Both the position numbers and the translations under genes were made by a program. The notes beneath the pieces are model-generated. The model saw only the letters and a list, made by a program, of their open reading frames with translations. It was not told the DNA's origin and ran no database searches. From Unio delphinus (lineage: Eukaryota > Mollusca > Bivalvia > Unionida > Unionidae), in assembly GCA_029339505.1 (NCBI GenBank), contig JAQISU010000094.1, forward strand, positions 8,290,001-8,354,000: a DNA stretch of 64,000 nucleotides, given 5' to 3'. Positions within the stretch are counted from its first letter, which is position 1. Every line of letters begins with the position of its first letter. Below are positions 1-41,755 of this stretch, in pieces.

Positions 1-874
1 TCACAGAAGATTTCAACAGCTGAATGACTCTGAAACTTTGACTAGTAGACCAGGCTGAAAGTGGTGTACAAGAGACCCTGATTTGGACTTAGCATGGAAA
101 TGACAGCATTATTTCAACATTTAATAATGGGATTGGAAAAACTAGGAACATAGAATGTTACCCATTTCTTTTTGCATGTTATGTGACACTAGGGCATAGT
201 TGTTGATGATTGTTCAGTTGAAGCCAGGACACATAAAAGAAAAAGTAAACACAGCCTCAACTGAGACATAATTGATTGTGTTTTAATGGTGCACCAGCAC
301 CGTTATGCAATTTAGTACCGTACAATATCTTATATGTATAATTCAACTGAGACAATGGTGATACAGATTTTGGAAAATGGGTATTGTTTTCTGACTTCAA
401 AGAAACGATGGTAAAATTTGAGTTCTTTCTTTAAAAACATACTGACAGGTGTACTATAAAAACATCAAAATCTGATCAGAACAATGGCCTTCAAAGGGGC
501 AACAAGCTCAGTCAACTTGATGCAAAGATCACCTCATTAATATGCATTGATCTCACTCATATTTGAACTCACTCATGTTTGAGGTACTGATAACATAAAC
601 CTATATTCACCACAATCTTATTTTAAAAAAACATTATTTGTACAGCATTTATAAGGATGTGGCCAAATAAAAGCATGGATTTTTCTCAAACACTCAAGAA
701 GGAGAAAGTTACACAATCAACTACTTGGGTTAATATCAATAATACAAATACACCAATTTTTTTTCCAGCTTTAATTTCCACCAATAAATAACAGAATTAA
801 TGCACCATATGTACTGGTTTGCAATTTGAAAATTCTACATTAACACAAAATAGCATACTATTAATCTGTCATAC
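1..874 (-). other. CIT intron, cut by the left edge
   Basis: AT-rich intron following exon 8. I see no exon, element or repeat of note in it. Confidence 0.6.
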
Positions 875-29116
<28,242 letters not shown>

Positions 29117-30182
29117 TCTGCTATCTTTACCTACAAGAAAAGAGAAACTAAATAGGTTCATCTGATTAAGGACATGAAATCCATTTTTTAAAAATATATC
29201 ATGCAGTAACATTAGAGCAATTAGTAATATACAGAACAAAAAATTAAGCACAATAAGCAAAGTAAGATGGTTTAGAGAACTGCAAATTGTGAGTTTCACT
29301 GGCTGGCCCATGACTGTATTCATTATGAATGATGCTATTTCAGTCGATATTTATCAAAGTCAAATGGTTTCCATTTGCAACTAAAATTAAGAACTGGAAT
29401 GTGAAAATTGTCTACTTCTCACCTTCTGGCGACTTTCAGAATCATAATGCCGTATTTCAGAGGTCTCAGAAACGCTAAATCACACATATTTAGACAATTT
29501 TTTTATATATCTAGGAAGCAGAAAAATACTTATACATGAGTCCTTTGTATGCACCAATTTACTGGACAGCAAATTCAAGCATTCAGTCCTGCTTCAACAA
29601 ACTGTTGAGTCAGAAAATTCAGTGGCTAAAAGACCCCCAGATGTACATGTTGTCATTGTAAGAATACATTTAAAGAATATGACCCAAAAGATTGGCAAGC
29701 AAGTTCAAAGACCTGACTAGCTGCAGAGTGGTGAAGAAATGTGCTGATATTTATAATGACTGATTTCAGAGGCAAAAATGACCCATGTATAAGATGTACA
29801 AGAGTACATCAAATGAACAAGTTAAGCTTCCATTATTGTTCCTTTCCATGTGTAGTCAAATAAATAGTGCATGTGACCTCAAAATCAAGACATTTTGAGA
29901 GTTAGACAACATGCTGTTTGCAAATTTGGATAAGAATTTTGGGGTTAAACAGCAAATTGATTGTTTGGGTCATGCCATCAAGATAAGGATAGTTTTTACA
30001 TCTGCATATTTTGAGTGTGAAAACTGGTGTTAAAACACAAAAAAATCTTTAAGTTCAGGATTTTAATTTGTGGCATTGACTATATCTTATGTTAAAACAA
30101 ATTAAAAATAACATGAAAAACTCGCCATTTAGTGAGTAGTCCTATGATGTAAGTCATCAACCTGATTGTATAGTGAGGGATC

Positions 30183-30203
30183 AACACACACACACACACA
30201 CAT
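30183..30203. repeat. CA microsatellite
   Basis: A run of about ten CA units upstream of the CIT start codon, outside recognised exons. Confidence 0.95.
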
Positions 30204-30599
30204 TTTGGTTTGATGTTCTTAGTATCTTACACTGTATAATTAATCTGGCCTGTACTGTTCTTGACATAATAATTTGCCTTTGGCTTTTGGGGTTGATCCC
30301 ATTTTTGGATTTAGTCCATGGGTTTATTTCTCTTCTTTTTCTGGTTGAAAAACCAAACAGAAAAGCATACTGAGGTGAAATCCCTAAAATAAAGGGTTAA
30401 GAGGTATATGGCAGTTCTAGAGCACAGGACGTCACACACGTATATCAACATACCATACCCACCCTCACCATCTAAAAAACTAGGACAAAAATATCAACAT
30501 AAATATTGAATGTCTGGAATGTGAAGTCTAATGCAATTTGACTAGGGTCGTAGTCCTATAATATAAGATTCCTAGCTCTATATTTTCCCCCACCCCCAC

Positions 30600-31330
30600 C
30601 CAAATAAAAAAAGCCGTAGCGTATCGCATTGTACAACTACCTAGGGTCTATATCAGTTCCGCTCGTTTTCTTTTGAAACCCCAGCTAAGTGGACGCTAAA
30701 CTGTATACTTGCCGACTTATCATTTGTGTTATTTCTGATCAAATATCATTGTCAACCTTTTAAGTAGGAAGTTGCAACAACCGACTTTCAAGTTTCGGCA
30801 ACTGACCTATCTCGCAATCAATTATTAAAACGTAAACATCTCCTATCAGTGGCAAACTAATCAATCCGGAAACATTCTAGGAAATATTATGTTCTAAGAT
30901 CTAATAAGATGTTATCATATTTTATCTAGCTACATAACACATAGACCAACAGTTGAAATAAATCTGTTATTCAAACCTGTTTTTAAATTGACCGCCAAAT
31001 GGCCTGGTTATCAAAACATTAACTGGAACTTCTCACTGGTTATCGTTCTATTTTCAAGCGACGAAAGACAGCCTGGTTCACAGTCACTTTCTAAAACAAA
31101 CTGCTCCGAAAGATAAACGGCGCTCTCGCTCATCATATAACTGAAGAGCCCAATTTGAAGTCAATGCCATCTTCATGTTACATTTGGTTCGAGGAACCAT
31201 GACAGCCCGATAAAACGTGTGCAGGAAATTTATTTCATTTCTTGCTAGTATAGTTATCATGGATAGCAAATTTGCACTTAAACAAAGATACATTTTTGGA
31301 GAATCGTCCAATTTGTGTACTCTAACCAAA
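30600..31330 (-). promoter_or_regulatory. CpG-richer stretch, candidate CIT promoter and 5' exon region
   Basis: CG dinucleotides are clearly commoner here than in the flanking 5 kb, where they are rare. The stretch lies 1.5 to 2.2 kb upstream of the first recognised CIT exon, which itself must be preceded by another exon because it begins with an acceptor. A minus-strand frame at 31200-31084 reads ALTSNWALQLYDERERRLSF, but I found no donor in the right phase to join it to the next exon. It is therefore not called coding. Confidence 0.3.
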
Positions 31331-31501
31331 TTAAAAGTAAACTATAAATATCTTGCATTAATTCATTGTATTTTCGCATTAAATAATAATATAAAGCAAA
31401 GTGAAAAATGTACTATAATTTTATATTATGTGCCAATACTTGTGTCTCCGCAAAACTTTCCTGGTCCATTCTATGATGTTGTCATTCCACTTTTTTCTCT
31501 G

Positions 31502-34015
31502 TCAACTTCTCCTTCTGCCACCCTGGACCTTGCCCTGCAGGACTGTTGTGGATAGAAAGTTGGCGCTAGTGACATAGCCATACCATTTCAGCTTTCTATT
31601 TTTGACAGTGGTGAGGAGGTCTTCATAATGGCCTACTTTGAGCACTTCTTCATTTGTGATGTGTTCCATGTAAGAGATGCCAAGGATGACTTGTGCTCTC
31701 AATAGTCTGATTTTAGTTTTCAGACATATATCCCTGTCTCTTCAGATAGGTCTTAGCTTTGACATTGCTGCCGTTGTTTGTGCTGCTCGTGACAAAATTT
31801 CTGCTCTTGATCCCTCTTTGGTGATTATGGAACCAAGCTATTTGAACTGGCCCACTGTTTACAGTTCTTGCCCTCTGATTTTAATATTGGCTGAGATTTG
31901 TTTGCCACTATTTGTTATCAGCTTTGTCTTCTCTGCGCTTATCTCCATGTCAAACGTGGAAGATGTTTCATCCAGGTTCTTCACTAAGGTGGCAAGCTCG
32001 TCTTCACTGCAAGCCAGTCCATCAGCGTTGTCTGCAAAACATAGGATGGTGATGTTACGCCCTCCAATACTGACGTGGTTGTCCAAGGCTTTGCTCATGA
32101 TGCGTTATAAGTAAATATTGAAAAGCGTGAGTGACAGGAGACAGCATTGACGTACTCCAACTGTTGTCTGGAAGCAGTCCCCCGCAGAACCTTGAGCAAT
32201 TACTGCACTGATAGCCTTGGAGTACAGCTCATTGATAGCATTGGTCAACTTTTGACCCATGTTGTATTTCTTCGATGTGGCCCACAATGCCTCATACCAC
32301 ACTCTGTCAAAAGCCTTTATGAAATCTATGAACACATGATAGCTGTCTTGTTGATGTTACGAGTACTTTTGACACGGAACCCTGAGATTTAATATTTGTT
32401 CTGTTGTGCTTCTTCCACTTCGGAACCATGCATGTTCTTCAGCGATTATTTATTCTGCTTGTTTGTTTCAGTCTGTTCAAGATGATCTTCAACAATACCT
32501 TACTAGCATGGCTGATCAAACTGATAGTTCTGTAATTTTGGCATAGCTGGAGATTGCTTTTTTTGGAGAGTGATATAATCAGTGACTGGGTCCACTGTGC
32601 TGGCCATTCACCTGTCTGCCAGATCACGTTGTAGATTTGTGTTAATAGCTATATCACGCATCCCCTGCCTCCCAATTCTTGATAAGTTCAGCTGGGATGT
32701 TGTCTACCCCAGCTGCCTTACCATTCTTCAGTTCTTTTATTGATGACTCCACCTCTTCTGTGAGAATGGAAAACTCGTCACCATTTGTGGAGTTTGGAAT
32801 TTCAAGCACCTCTGGGTCTCCTGTGGACGGATGGTTGTAGAGTTCTGTACAATACTCAGTCCATCTTTCTGCAATGTCACTTGCTTCTGTGAGTCATTTT
32901 TTCATTTCCGTCTTGAATTGTGCTGACTCTTGGATGCTTCTGTCTGGTGAGGTCTTTCACAAGTTTGAATGCATTAATGATATTTTTTTATCAGACTGCT
33001 CTCTGTTTATGTGCAATTTTGTCCAATCCAACCATCCTTTCCTCTCTTCATATATGTTTCTGATATTCTTGTTTATTTCACGGTACTCAACTTCCCCGGT
33101 TTTGTATCTTGTGTTTTTGAGGTCTGTTTGGGCATCACACAGATTCAGAATCTCTTCTGTAACCCAGTTTTTTTGGTTTTTTTTGGTTCGATGGAGGCCA
33201 ATAATGACCTTGGCAGCTGTTGTCATGACTGTGTTGAAAGTGACTGTCATCACTTTAACATCAACATCTATCACAAGGAGTGGAGCAAATTTTCCTCCAA
33301 TTGTGGCTTGGAATGACTTGCAGATGTTAGGGTCCTTCAGTTGTTCAAAAGTCATTTTGAGCCTGATTTTCTTTGGCTTGTTAATTTTCTTCAGCCTCAC
33401 TCAGAAATTCATAATCATGAGGTCGTAATCACTTCCAACATCAGCACCTGGGAACGTTCTTGTTTTTGTTCTATTGATGCTAGATCGGTAATGGTTTTGA
33501 ACCAGTATGTAGTCGATCTGGTTATGATGGGTTCCATTTGGTGCATTCCATGTCCAGCATCGTGAAGCTTTATGTTGGCCCAGGGTGTTGGCTAGTACCA
33601 AGTTGGTATAGCTTGCGCACTCGAGCAGCTGTCTCCCTCTTTCATTGGTAAGCTCATTGCACGAAGGTCCACAATTATGATCCCAGACTTTTAGATCACC
33701 TTTGCCAACTTTGGCATTCCAGTCTCTTTGGATGATGAGGATGTCTGTTTTAGTTACCATGTTTAGAATACCCTAGAGTGTGTCGTAAAACTCCTCTATT
33801 TTTTGATTATCATGATCAGTAGTTGGAGCATAGATTGGATAATTGTGATGTTAAAGAGATATGCTTTCAGACGAATGGAGATGATTCTGCTACACATGGG
33901 GCGACATTCAAGCACAGATCCCTTAATGGCTTTGTTTAGGGTGTACTTCCTTAGCCTTTGGTTAACCAAATCCGACCTGCAAGGCAGCAGGAGACTCGTG
34001 TACTGGCGGATGTGA
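31502..34015 (-). pseudogene. Broken RTE-like non-LTR retrotransposon
   Basis: Fragments run in order on the minus strand. The endonuclease C-terminal part is at 33760-33401 (DWNAKVGKGD, NQIDYILVQNHYRSS, GADVGSDYDLMI). The linker is at 33400-32957. RT pieces follow: NYRTISLISHASKVLLKIIL at about 32560-32480, FIDFIKAFDRVW at about 32330, and GVRQCCLLSLTLFNIYL near 32150. The catalytic FADD appears as FADN at about 32030. The tail KLKWYGYVT is at about 31590. Frameshifts separate the parts, and the changed active site shows it is dead. The RTE assignment is from memory of the motif wording. Confidence 0.8.
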
Positions 34016-34736
34016 CCATTTCCCGAGCAGATAAAGCATCTGTCACTGGTCTGCCTGACAGTTACTAAAGTAATAATACAATTATTCGTAAATATGTTTA
34101 CAAGATTTGGCCTTCTTCCTATTTGACAGATCTATCAGAACGCTTCTTGGAAGAATTAAGATAATTCCTACTGGATGAGTTAGATCACAAGAATAGGTAT
34201 TTTAAAATATTAGATTTAGTAGTACGATCTGTCACACGGGGTATGCTGTGGCATTTAGTCAAAATAGACACTTTGATGGTGTATATCAGGAGGAAACTAA
34301 ACAATCGGATTTTCATTCCTATTTTGGAGTCATTCGTGTTTCGTGTGTTCCTGTTGACAGGTTTTATTTTGAACTTAGATATTAACTGAGAGTTAAAGTA
34401 TTTGTTTGAACTGTTGTGGAAATATAATGTTCTTATTGTACTAAAAATTTTATTTTTTAATTCTTGTTCAAAGGCGTTCTGGACAACACCTATTTACTTA
34501 TTCCCAATAAGAAAATGGGCGAATTTGTGTCTTTTTAGATCACATAAAGTCAGATAAAAACAGCACATGTATCAATATTAATATGATTTTAAACTAAATT
34601 ATATTTTAAAAATGACCACAATAGATTTAGAAGTGAATAGTTTTTCGAGATTTACGATTATACTGTAAATCACCCTAAATATAGGCTCCCATCATGTTCT
34701 CGTTATACAGTAGCGGCATTCAAAATCCAGAATATC

Positions 34737-36055
34737 CTAATGGAAGCGCTCGCCTTGCTCCTCCAAGTACGTTCCAATGTTCTCTTTGAATGTATCAAGA
34801 TGAACATCAATGATATGGACTGTGAATATCATCCTGCCGCCCATTGTGCCGTAGTTCTTCACCGGAGTATCAAGCAGATCCACATAGGTTTCGGACTTGT
34901 ATTGCCCAGAATGCCCTGACACAACTATTCCAAGCTGCTTTCTTCTTACGTGTGAGCTTCTTGGGGAATTCATTGCACTCCAGGGTCTTCTTTATTTGAT
35001 GTCTTACGAAGACACCGTCTTTTGACCTTTGCTCAGACGACAGCTTATGGAAGAAGTTTTGAAGGTACTAGAAGGCTGCCGACTTCTTATCTAGAGCAAA
35101 TTGTTTCATTAGACCCAGTTTTATGTGCAGTGGTGGCACCAGCATATTCAAGGGATCCTCCAGTGGCTCCAACTTGACGATGTTCCTCCCCACAGAGAAC
35201 TGGATCATATGTGGCAAGTTACGCATTTTGTAGTTCGCATTGGTGTACCTGCTGTCCCAATGGCAACGAAATCAGTGCAACTTGGTAAAACTGCCTTGGA
35301 GACACATCAGGAATGCCACTATTTTAAAGTCTCCGATGACCTCACATCCGTACTCATCTTACTTCAAGGCATCCAGCAAGGTCTTGATGCTAGTGTAACG
35401 TTTTTTGAGGTGCAGAGAGCGAGCCAGGGGAAGAGATGGGTACTTGTTCACATTATGCGACGGCACGGTGTTGAGGCTTCTGGGTGAGCTGTCGGTGAAG
35501 AGGTGCCACTCATTCTAGTTACTGGTGACTCCTATTGTCTCGAACCGACTGGTCACATTCTGTCAGAAGCAGAGCCCATGTTGATGGGCGAAGAAACTGG
35601 AAAAAGTATGGTGACGCTTCCTCTGATCTACGACTTGCATACTTTCATCCACCAATTTCCACTGCTTGAGCTTAGATGTCAAAAGTTCGGCATTGGACTT
35701 TGTGAGACCAAGATTTCTGACGAACTATAAAATTGGCGCCCCAGCGATCTTGAAACCGATTTATTACCTTTGTTTACTTACTATAACTATAATGTAACGT
35801 TGTAAGCCTCATTTTGGCGCCCCTGTACCTTGGCGCCCGGGGACATATGTACCCCCCTTCCCCCCCCCCCCTCAGCTACGCCTCTGCACCGTGGCAATGG
35901 ATGAAGGAAGGTCCGAATACATGATAGTAGGTGCCTTCTTGCCTGTCGAACGTTTGGAAGAGTTCACCATGCCGAAGTAACAGTTGATCGAGTGGTCAGT
36001 GGGTTCCCGCATAATGTTTGGTAGAGCGAACTTCATGGCTCTTTTTTCCCTTCTG
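34737..36055 (-). pseudogene. Broken member of a widespread invertebrate ORF family of unknown function
   Basis: The minus-strand pieces, in order, are FALPNIMREPTDHSINCYFG (about 36025), APTIMYSDLPSS (about 35940), LGLTKSNAELLTSKLKQW (about 35690), EWHLFTDSS (about 35510), GCEVIGDFKIVAFLMCLQG (about 35340), then MLVPPLHIKLGLMKQFALDK (about 35150), and DVHLDTFKENIGTYLEEQGERFH (to 34737). I recognise the motif series (REPxDHxxDCYFC, DLKxVALL, PPLHIKLGLMKQF, GERFHxD) from repeated unannotated proteins of arthropods and other invertebrates, and do not know a function. Several frameshifts and stops are present. Confidence 0.6.
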
Positions 36056-36836
36056 TAACATTTTTCATATATGATATATATTTTTTTAATAAGACTGACA
36101 TTTCTAAAATAATTTAGAATTAAAACTTTTATAATTTTAGAAGTTTAAACAAATTTTATAACATAAAATTTCGAGCAACAATTGTCGATCTTTTCTTCCA
36201 GATTTTTAAAAAAAACAAAATTTTTTTTTTGCAGTGCTCGCAGGTGAAATGAGGTACCCAGCAAAATGTGTTCGCCGAATGCTTACCGCCTTTTATGCCA
36301 TCTCAGAAAAATGCAGATATGTATCCACTTAGGCAGCTCGAGCTAAACGGAACTGGTGGGCTTATGGCCCCTGTATTTTTACTACACTTTATATTGCTGG
36401 AAAGTTATAGAAAATTCTAGAAGTTAATCCAAGTTTAGCAATGAATATATCTGGAATGTTATGGAAAATGGGTAAATTTAAAAATATCACTGTCCTGGTC
36501 ACAAAGGAAAATGTGTGGGGAATAATAGCCATTTTATATACTTTTGAGGCATAAACAATTAGGAAATAACACTTATTACGCAGGAAAAAAATAAAAATTT
36601 GTTACACGGTGTTTTCTGTAGAATCCCCGACTCATAACTCTTAGAGCATTTGATACACCCCACTCGCCATTACAAACGTTTGACAATTGCGATTTTGGGT
36701 GGGATGCAAGTTGAGTAATATATTTTGAAAGAAATGAATACGTTAACAAGAAATAGTTGCTTCCTCAATACAGCTTTCAGATTGTCTTTGAAGCGTTAGT
36801 CTGACCTCCGTGAGATACCTGTCCTTGCTGTTACAG

Positions 36837-36930
36837 TAGTCCCCCTCTTATACGGCCACCCCTGCTGCACCGGGAAAGTGGCCTTATAAGACGGGTGGCC
36901 GTTCCAGGGGGGAGCCTAAATTTATTATGA
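36837..36930. mobile_element. Single end of a pogo-like element
   Basis: TTACAGTAGTCCCCCTCTTA followed by GGCCACC and the inverted GTGGCCTTATAAG looks like a Tigger-type terminus after TA. I did not find the matching second end. Confidence 0.35.
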
Positions 36931-37471
36931 GAAGTACATGTATATGTAATATACGTAGTAAGAAAGCTACATACTTCAAAACATTAAATATCTTCGTCTA
37001 AATGAAACATTAATCATTAAAAGGTTCTTTTTTTTATAATAACAAATTTATTTCAACTGAATATACGTTACTATTTTTTTCTTGGCATAAGTGTGATATG
37101 CGAGAGGGTATTGTTGTAATACACATTGCAAATACATATACATTCAAAAACGTCATTTACATCTTTCCATTTGCTCCATTTTCCCACTGCTGCTGAATAA
37201 CCTTCTTATTGGTTATGACTTTGTTTTTTCAAGGTTTTTCAACATAAACTTGTTTTTTCGAGTCTTTTCTAAATAAATATGTTCGGCAAGTTCCCCCTCC
37301 CCCTGATGTCGTCGAGTAGAAGAACCGACTTTCTTCTAAAATAATGTATCCGTTAACGTGATGACATTTTAATGTTTGGTAATGATTTATTCGGTTATTG
37401 CTGACTGTAAGCGATTTAATTATGCAGACAAAACTTTTGTGCCACATCAGTAAACTCAGCTGGTGGAGCAT

Positions 37472-39520
37472 TTATATCAGGGATGTGGCACCTTCCTTGT
37501 AGACTGCAGCAGGGATGGTGTCTGAACCAGGTGCTTGGCCACTGGAGAGATGACGCATCGCTTTCTGTGTCTCCAACATGGTTGGAAGGATATTTAGTAT
37601 TTCGTTGATGTTTAATTGGGAGAGATGACTATTGACTTCAAAATTGAAGGATGAAGGGCGATTCAGGATGCTGTCAAAGTGTTCAGCTAATTGTTGAAAA
37701 ATTCCCTCTTTGTCAGTAATTAGCGTGTTCCCATCTGCGCTGAGATGGGGAGATGATCCAGAGGATGTAGGTCCATACACTTCTTTTAGGGCATTGTAGA
37801 AGTTCTTCATGTCATGTTGGTCTGCGTAGCACTGGATCTCATCAGATTTGTTGCTCAGTCATGTTTCTCGCATCAGACAAGTTTCTTCTGTACAGTTGCA
37901 TATATTACTGTAGGCATCTTTCCTACAGGTAGACTTGGGGTTGTTGAGATAGGCTTGAAGGAGGCGGTGTTTCTAATCCAGCAACTGCTTAATCTCGTCG
38001 CAGTTCTCATCAAACCAGTCTTGATCCTTTCTGGCTGAGGATCCTAGGATTTCCAAAGCTGTGCTGTAGACCAGCTCTCTGAATGCCGCCCAGTCAGTCT
38101 CCATATTCGCATAGTCTAGACGGGTGGATTTTAGACATTTTTCCAGGGCATCCATCAGAGACTGTTTGGCCATGGTGCACCTCAGCTTGGCGATGTTCAG
38201 TCGTTTAGAAGCCTTCTTTTCCTGGGGTCATCTTTTGGGCTTAACGCAGATGTTGACCTTGGTAATGATGAGGCAGTAGTCTGTCCAGCAGTCAGTGCCG
38301 CACAAGGACTTGTTCACATGCACATCCTGCCTGTCCCTCTTACTGACAATGACAGTCGATGAGGTGCCAGAGCTTAGAGCTTGGGTGCATCCATGATTTC
38401 TTATTACGGGTCAGGAGGCAGAAGACTGTATTTGTGATCAGCAGTTCGTGATCTGAGCAAGTTTGGAGCAAAAGGAGACCATTGTTTTTACAGTGACCCA
38501 CTCAATGCTTTCCTAGCACTACATCCCAGATAATGTGACACAGCCTAATCTTGTTTTGAAATCGCCAAGAATGATGAGCTTATCTGCCATTGGAATATCA
38601 GCAACGATGGAGTGAAGATCCTCATAGAACTTGACCTTTACATAATCTGGGTTGGTCATGGTTGGAGCATAGCAACTGATAGTAAGATGCTGTCTTCCAG
38701 ACATGAGGGGAATTTTCATGGTCCTGAGTCTGTCTGTCATTTACTCCCGTGGGAGGTCCAGCCTGTTTGCCAATCAGCGCTGTCTCACTGCAAAGCCGAC
38801 ACCAGCCTTACGGTGCTCTTCATTTCCTCAGCCGCTCCAAAAGAAAGTCTATCCAGAGTCCCTTTCACAGAGTTCACCTTCTCCTGAAAGCTGGGTCTCG
38901 CTCATGGCAGCAATGTATCAGGCGAGTTTCTTTCCTATTAGGGCAGTTTTCCTCTGGGGTCTTTCCGGGTCATCTCTGTCCATTAAGGTGCGCACAATAC
39001 ATGCACCAAGTGTGAAAGGAACAATCCTCCTTTTCTTTTATTTTGTATTTTGACCTCTGGAGTAAGGTCCCTGCCCGCCGCGATATGCTGGCTAGGGAAG
39101 TTTTGAGCAGGCAATGTTTAGGGCACCTTTTCTACCCACTTGCCATCTGGGTTCAGCAGCACAACAACGCCAAGATGTCTGGAGACAGACTTGAATACAG
39201 TAGATGTCCTACATGTCTCGTCGTGCTCTTAGTACTGCATGGCGCTTTGCTGGGAATCGCCTGTCTGCCCATTGACCACCTGGTGGTTAATCCGTGCAGG
39301 TTGCTGAACCCAGTCTTCACATGCTAGGTAGACAAAGCCTAACTCACCAAGGGTTTAAGACCTGTCGGTTACCCTCAGCTGGTTTAGACAGCCGGTCGAG
39401 GATGTTTTCTGGGATGTGGCCGCTGTGCATGCCACAGCTTCTAGGAGACACAGGTGAGAGCTGGGTAACAAGTGGGCACCAAAGGTGGGCAAGCTACCCC
39501 TGAACGATTATGACTGCTTA
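37472..39520 (-). pseudogene. Broken non-LTR retrotransposon of a second family, RT mostly missing
   Basis: The minus-strand order is a 5' segment (39500-39060), endonuclease (39020-38200, with [67 protein letters not shown]), then a linker (38173-37973) and the region before the RT (37810-37472, with VYGPTSSGSSPHLSADGNTL and HLSSGQAPGSDTIP). It stops at about 37470 with no RT core. LINEs are usually truncated at the 5' end, so loss of the 3' part points to a later deletion or rearrangement. Confidence 0.75.
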
Positions 39521-41555
39521 GCCAGCCAGAGGTATTACCCCTTCCCAGGACATCCTATACACCCCATCCTGTTAATATGAAAGGTATGTATAGCAAGTAT
39601 GGGATAATGTTATCATGTGCAGTGCAAAACATGAAAATAACATTACATATACATGTGAATGACGAAATGCAAAGAGAAATTAGCATTCAATGAATGGTGT
39701 AAAATCAAATACAAACACATGAAATTGATATTTAACATTCAGATGTGGAGAATAAATGGAGTTATACAGCTAAGTATAATGCAATTCAAAGGAGTATGCA
39801 TTGAATGAATGATGGGATAAAAAAATATGAGGATGACTATTAAGTGGGAAAGGTAGAGTATTGTGAAACAGGTAAATATTTACTAGGAAGTTATGATTTG
39901 TTACAGGCTGATATCAGTGATTAAATTAAAGTTGTATAGGGATCAGAATAACCCAGGTGAGCACCATTTATCAATAAAGTGAACCAGGTTCTTTCGGGTA
40001 AAAGTCGGCTCTCATTCTGCATTTGAACCTGAATAGAAGCGCTGTATATAAGGTTCTTAATGATAATATGCATGAATACATTGAAAATCCAAATGGTGTA
40101 CTTATATTCGATACACAATAGGTATTATTAATTACCAGACATTGGTACAGTTACCAGAGGAAACATGACTGCCTGAAGAGTATTTTTCTAACTAAACTTA
40201 AATCCTATGGAATGCAAAACAAAGACCAGTTGTTGATTTAAATCAGTTCTAGTCCAGTTTGATTACTTTCTCTATCATGAACAGTTGAGTGATACATTTA
40301 ATACCATAGAATTGTAACACTTCATATACACCAAAAGTTACAATATCAATAGATGTTAATTGTTGATACAGGTTCCTTGTTGATTTGCTTGATCTGTTTG
40401 AAGATGTTGGCTGTTTGTCATTTTAAGAGCTCGTCACATACCACTTAACAAATCTGGAAGTCATTATTGTGATAAAACATGTATCGAAAGAAAGATAGCA
40501 ATTATCAGGAATTAATTTATTTTCTTCCTTTTGTATAACCCCAGCATCATGTTTCTGTAATTCTTCCAAAATAATTTTGTTTTGTCTTCACATTTTTGTT
40601 TCTTGTTAAAAAATCAAATGATTAGATTTAAGGAACTTTACAAAACCATACATGACCGTGACAGTTCCATGTTCATTATTATAAATTTGTAGACACTTCA
40701 GAAATAATCTGCAGATAGAAAATGACCAATATATAAGAAATAAATAAATATCTACACTGGGTTTCTTGATTTATGGAGGCATGTGAAGCTGACAGGATTT
40801 GATTTTTTTGACAGCCCAGTTATTATTTGATTTTAAACTGAGTCAGTACTGACAAAGTTTGAAGCTACCACAAATAATAAACTCGTTCTATGTTGGTTAG
40901 ATAGAGTATATTAAACTGTCTTTACATAAAGTGTTGCAAGCTATCACTTAAAAATTGTTGATGCTGTTTTTATGGTGTTTTTTTTTTCATTAATTTTTCT
41001 AAACAAACTTCTAAATTCTATTATTGCCACCTTTCCTTGATATTTTCATACACCATTGTTGAATTTGGGTTTATTCAAATATGATCTGTGTTTGTTTTCA
41101 TCATAATACACCCCACACGAGACAACTTTTTACTGTTCACATATCAATTTCTTTCAAAATTTATGACTAAGCATCCCCATTCTTCACTGCAATTGTCAAT
41201 ACACTTGTAATGGAGAGTGGGGTGTTACAAATGCACTAACAGTTGTGAGTCAGGGATTCTACTGAAAATTATAAACATGGTAATACATGTATGTCACTGC
41301 AAACTGGGATACAATGGTTATAAAAGAAGAATTGTTATATATAGAATATACGTACATCCAGTAAAGTAAGATATATACAAAAGTGTCAAGAAATGTTTAG
41401 TTTAGCGTGTATGTTAAGTAAGGTCATCGAACATGGTAATTACTATTGTTCAAATAAGATCTAGATTTTAATATCCTTAATTGATAGATCTAGGTTTCTT
41501 GAAGTCTTGGAAATGTGTGCAGTACAATATGAGGAAATGTTAATAGAATGCATTC
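39521..41555. other. Gene-free stretch between CIT and ANAPC7
   Basis: AT-rich. No open frame resembles a protein and no repeat stands out. The same holds for 34016-34720, 36100-36830, 36930-37470, 42270-43790, 46420-47310 and 47810-49300. Confidence 0.6.
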
Positions 41556-41563
41556 ACATTCAT

Positions 41564-41632
41564 AATTAGACCAACAAGTAGGTCTCCACTTTTTCTTTTT
41601 TTAAACCGGGGACATATTTGTTGGTCTAATTC
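41564..41632. repeat. Short fold-back, 13-base inverted repeat
   Basis: ATTAGACCAACAA and TTGTTGGTCTAAT enclose about 40 bases and could form a hairpin. It may be a small MITE relic. No target duplication is evident. Confidence 0.6.
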
Positions 41633-41755
41633 ATTATTGTGGACCAAATCACTTTATTCTGATTGGAAAATGTTTTGTTTATATCTTAGGAAAGGAAACA
41701 TTATGGCTGTCCATGTGTTGTTTACAAAATCAGCAGCCGAATGCTGTTGCTGTTG

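Noticed and set aside
31084..31329. Minus-strand frame ending LYDERERRLSFGAVCFRK as a CIT first exon
   Set aside because: The position and strand fit, but no GT donor gives the phase needed to join the exon at 29130, and I know no homologue.
32874..33428. 184-residue plus-strand frame
   Set aside because: It is the antisense shadow of the RTE-like LINE on the minus strand.
35125..35730. Plus-strand frames of 120 and 75 residues
   Set aside because: They are antisense to the broken ORF family read on the minus strand, which gives recognisable motifs.
38612..39503. Several overlapping plus-strand frames
   Set aside because: They are antisense shadows of the second LINE.
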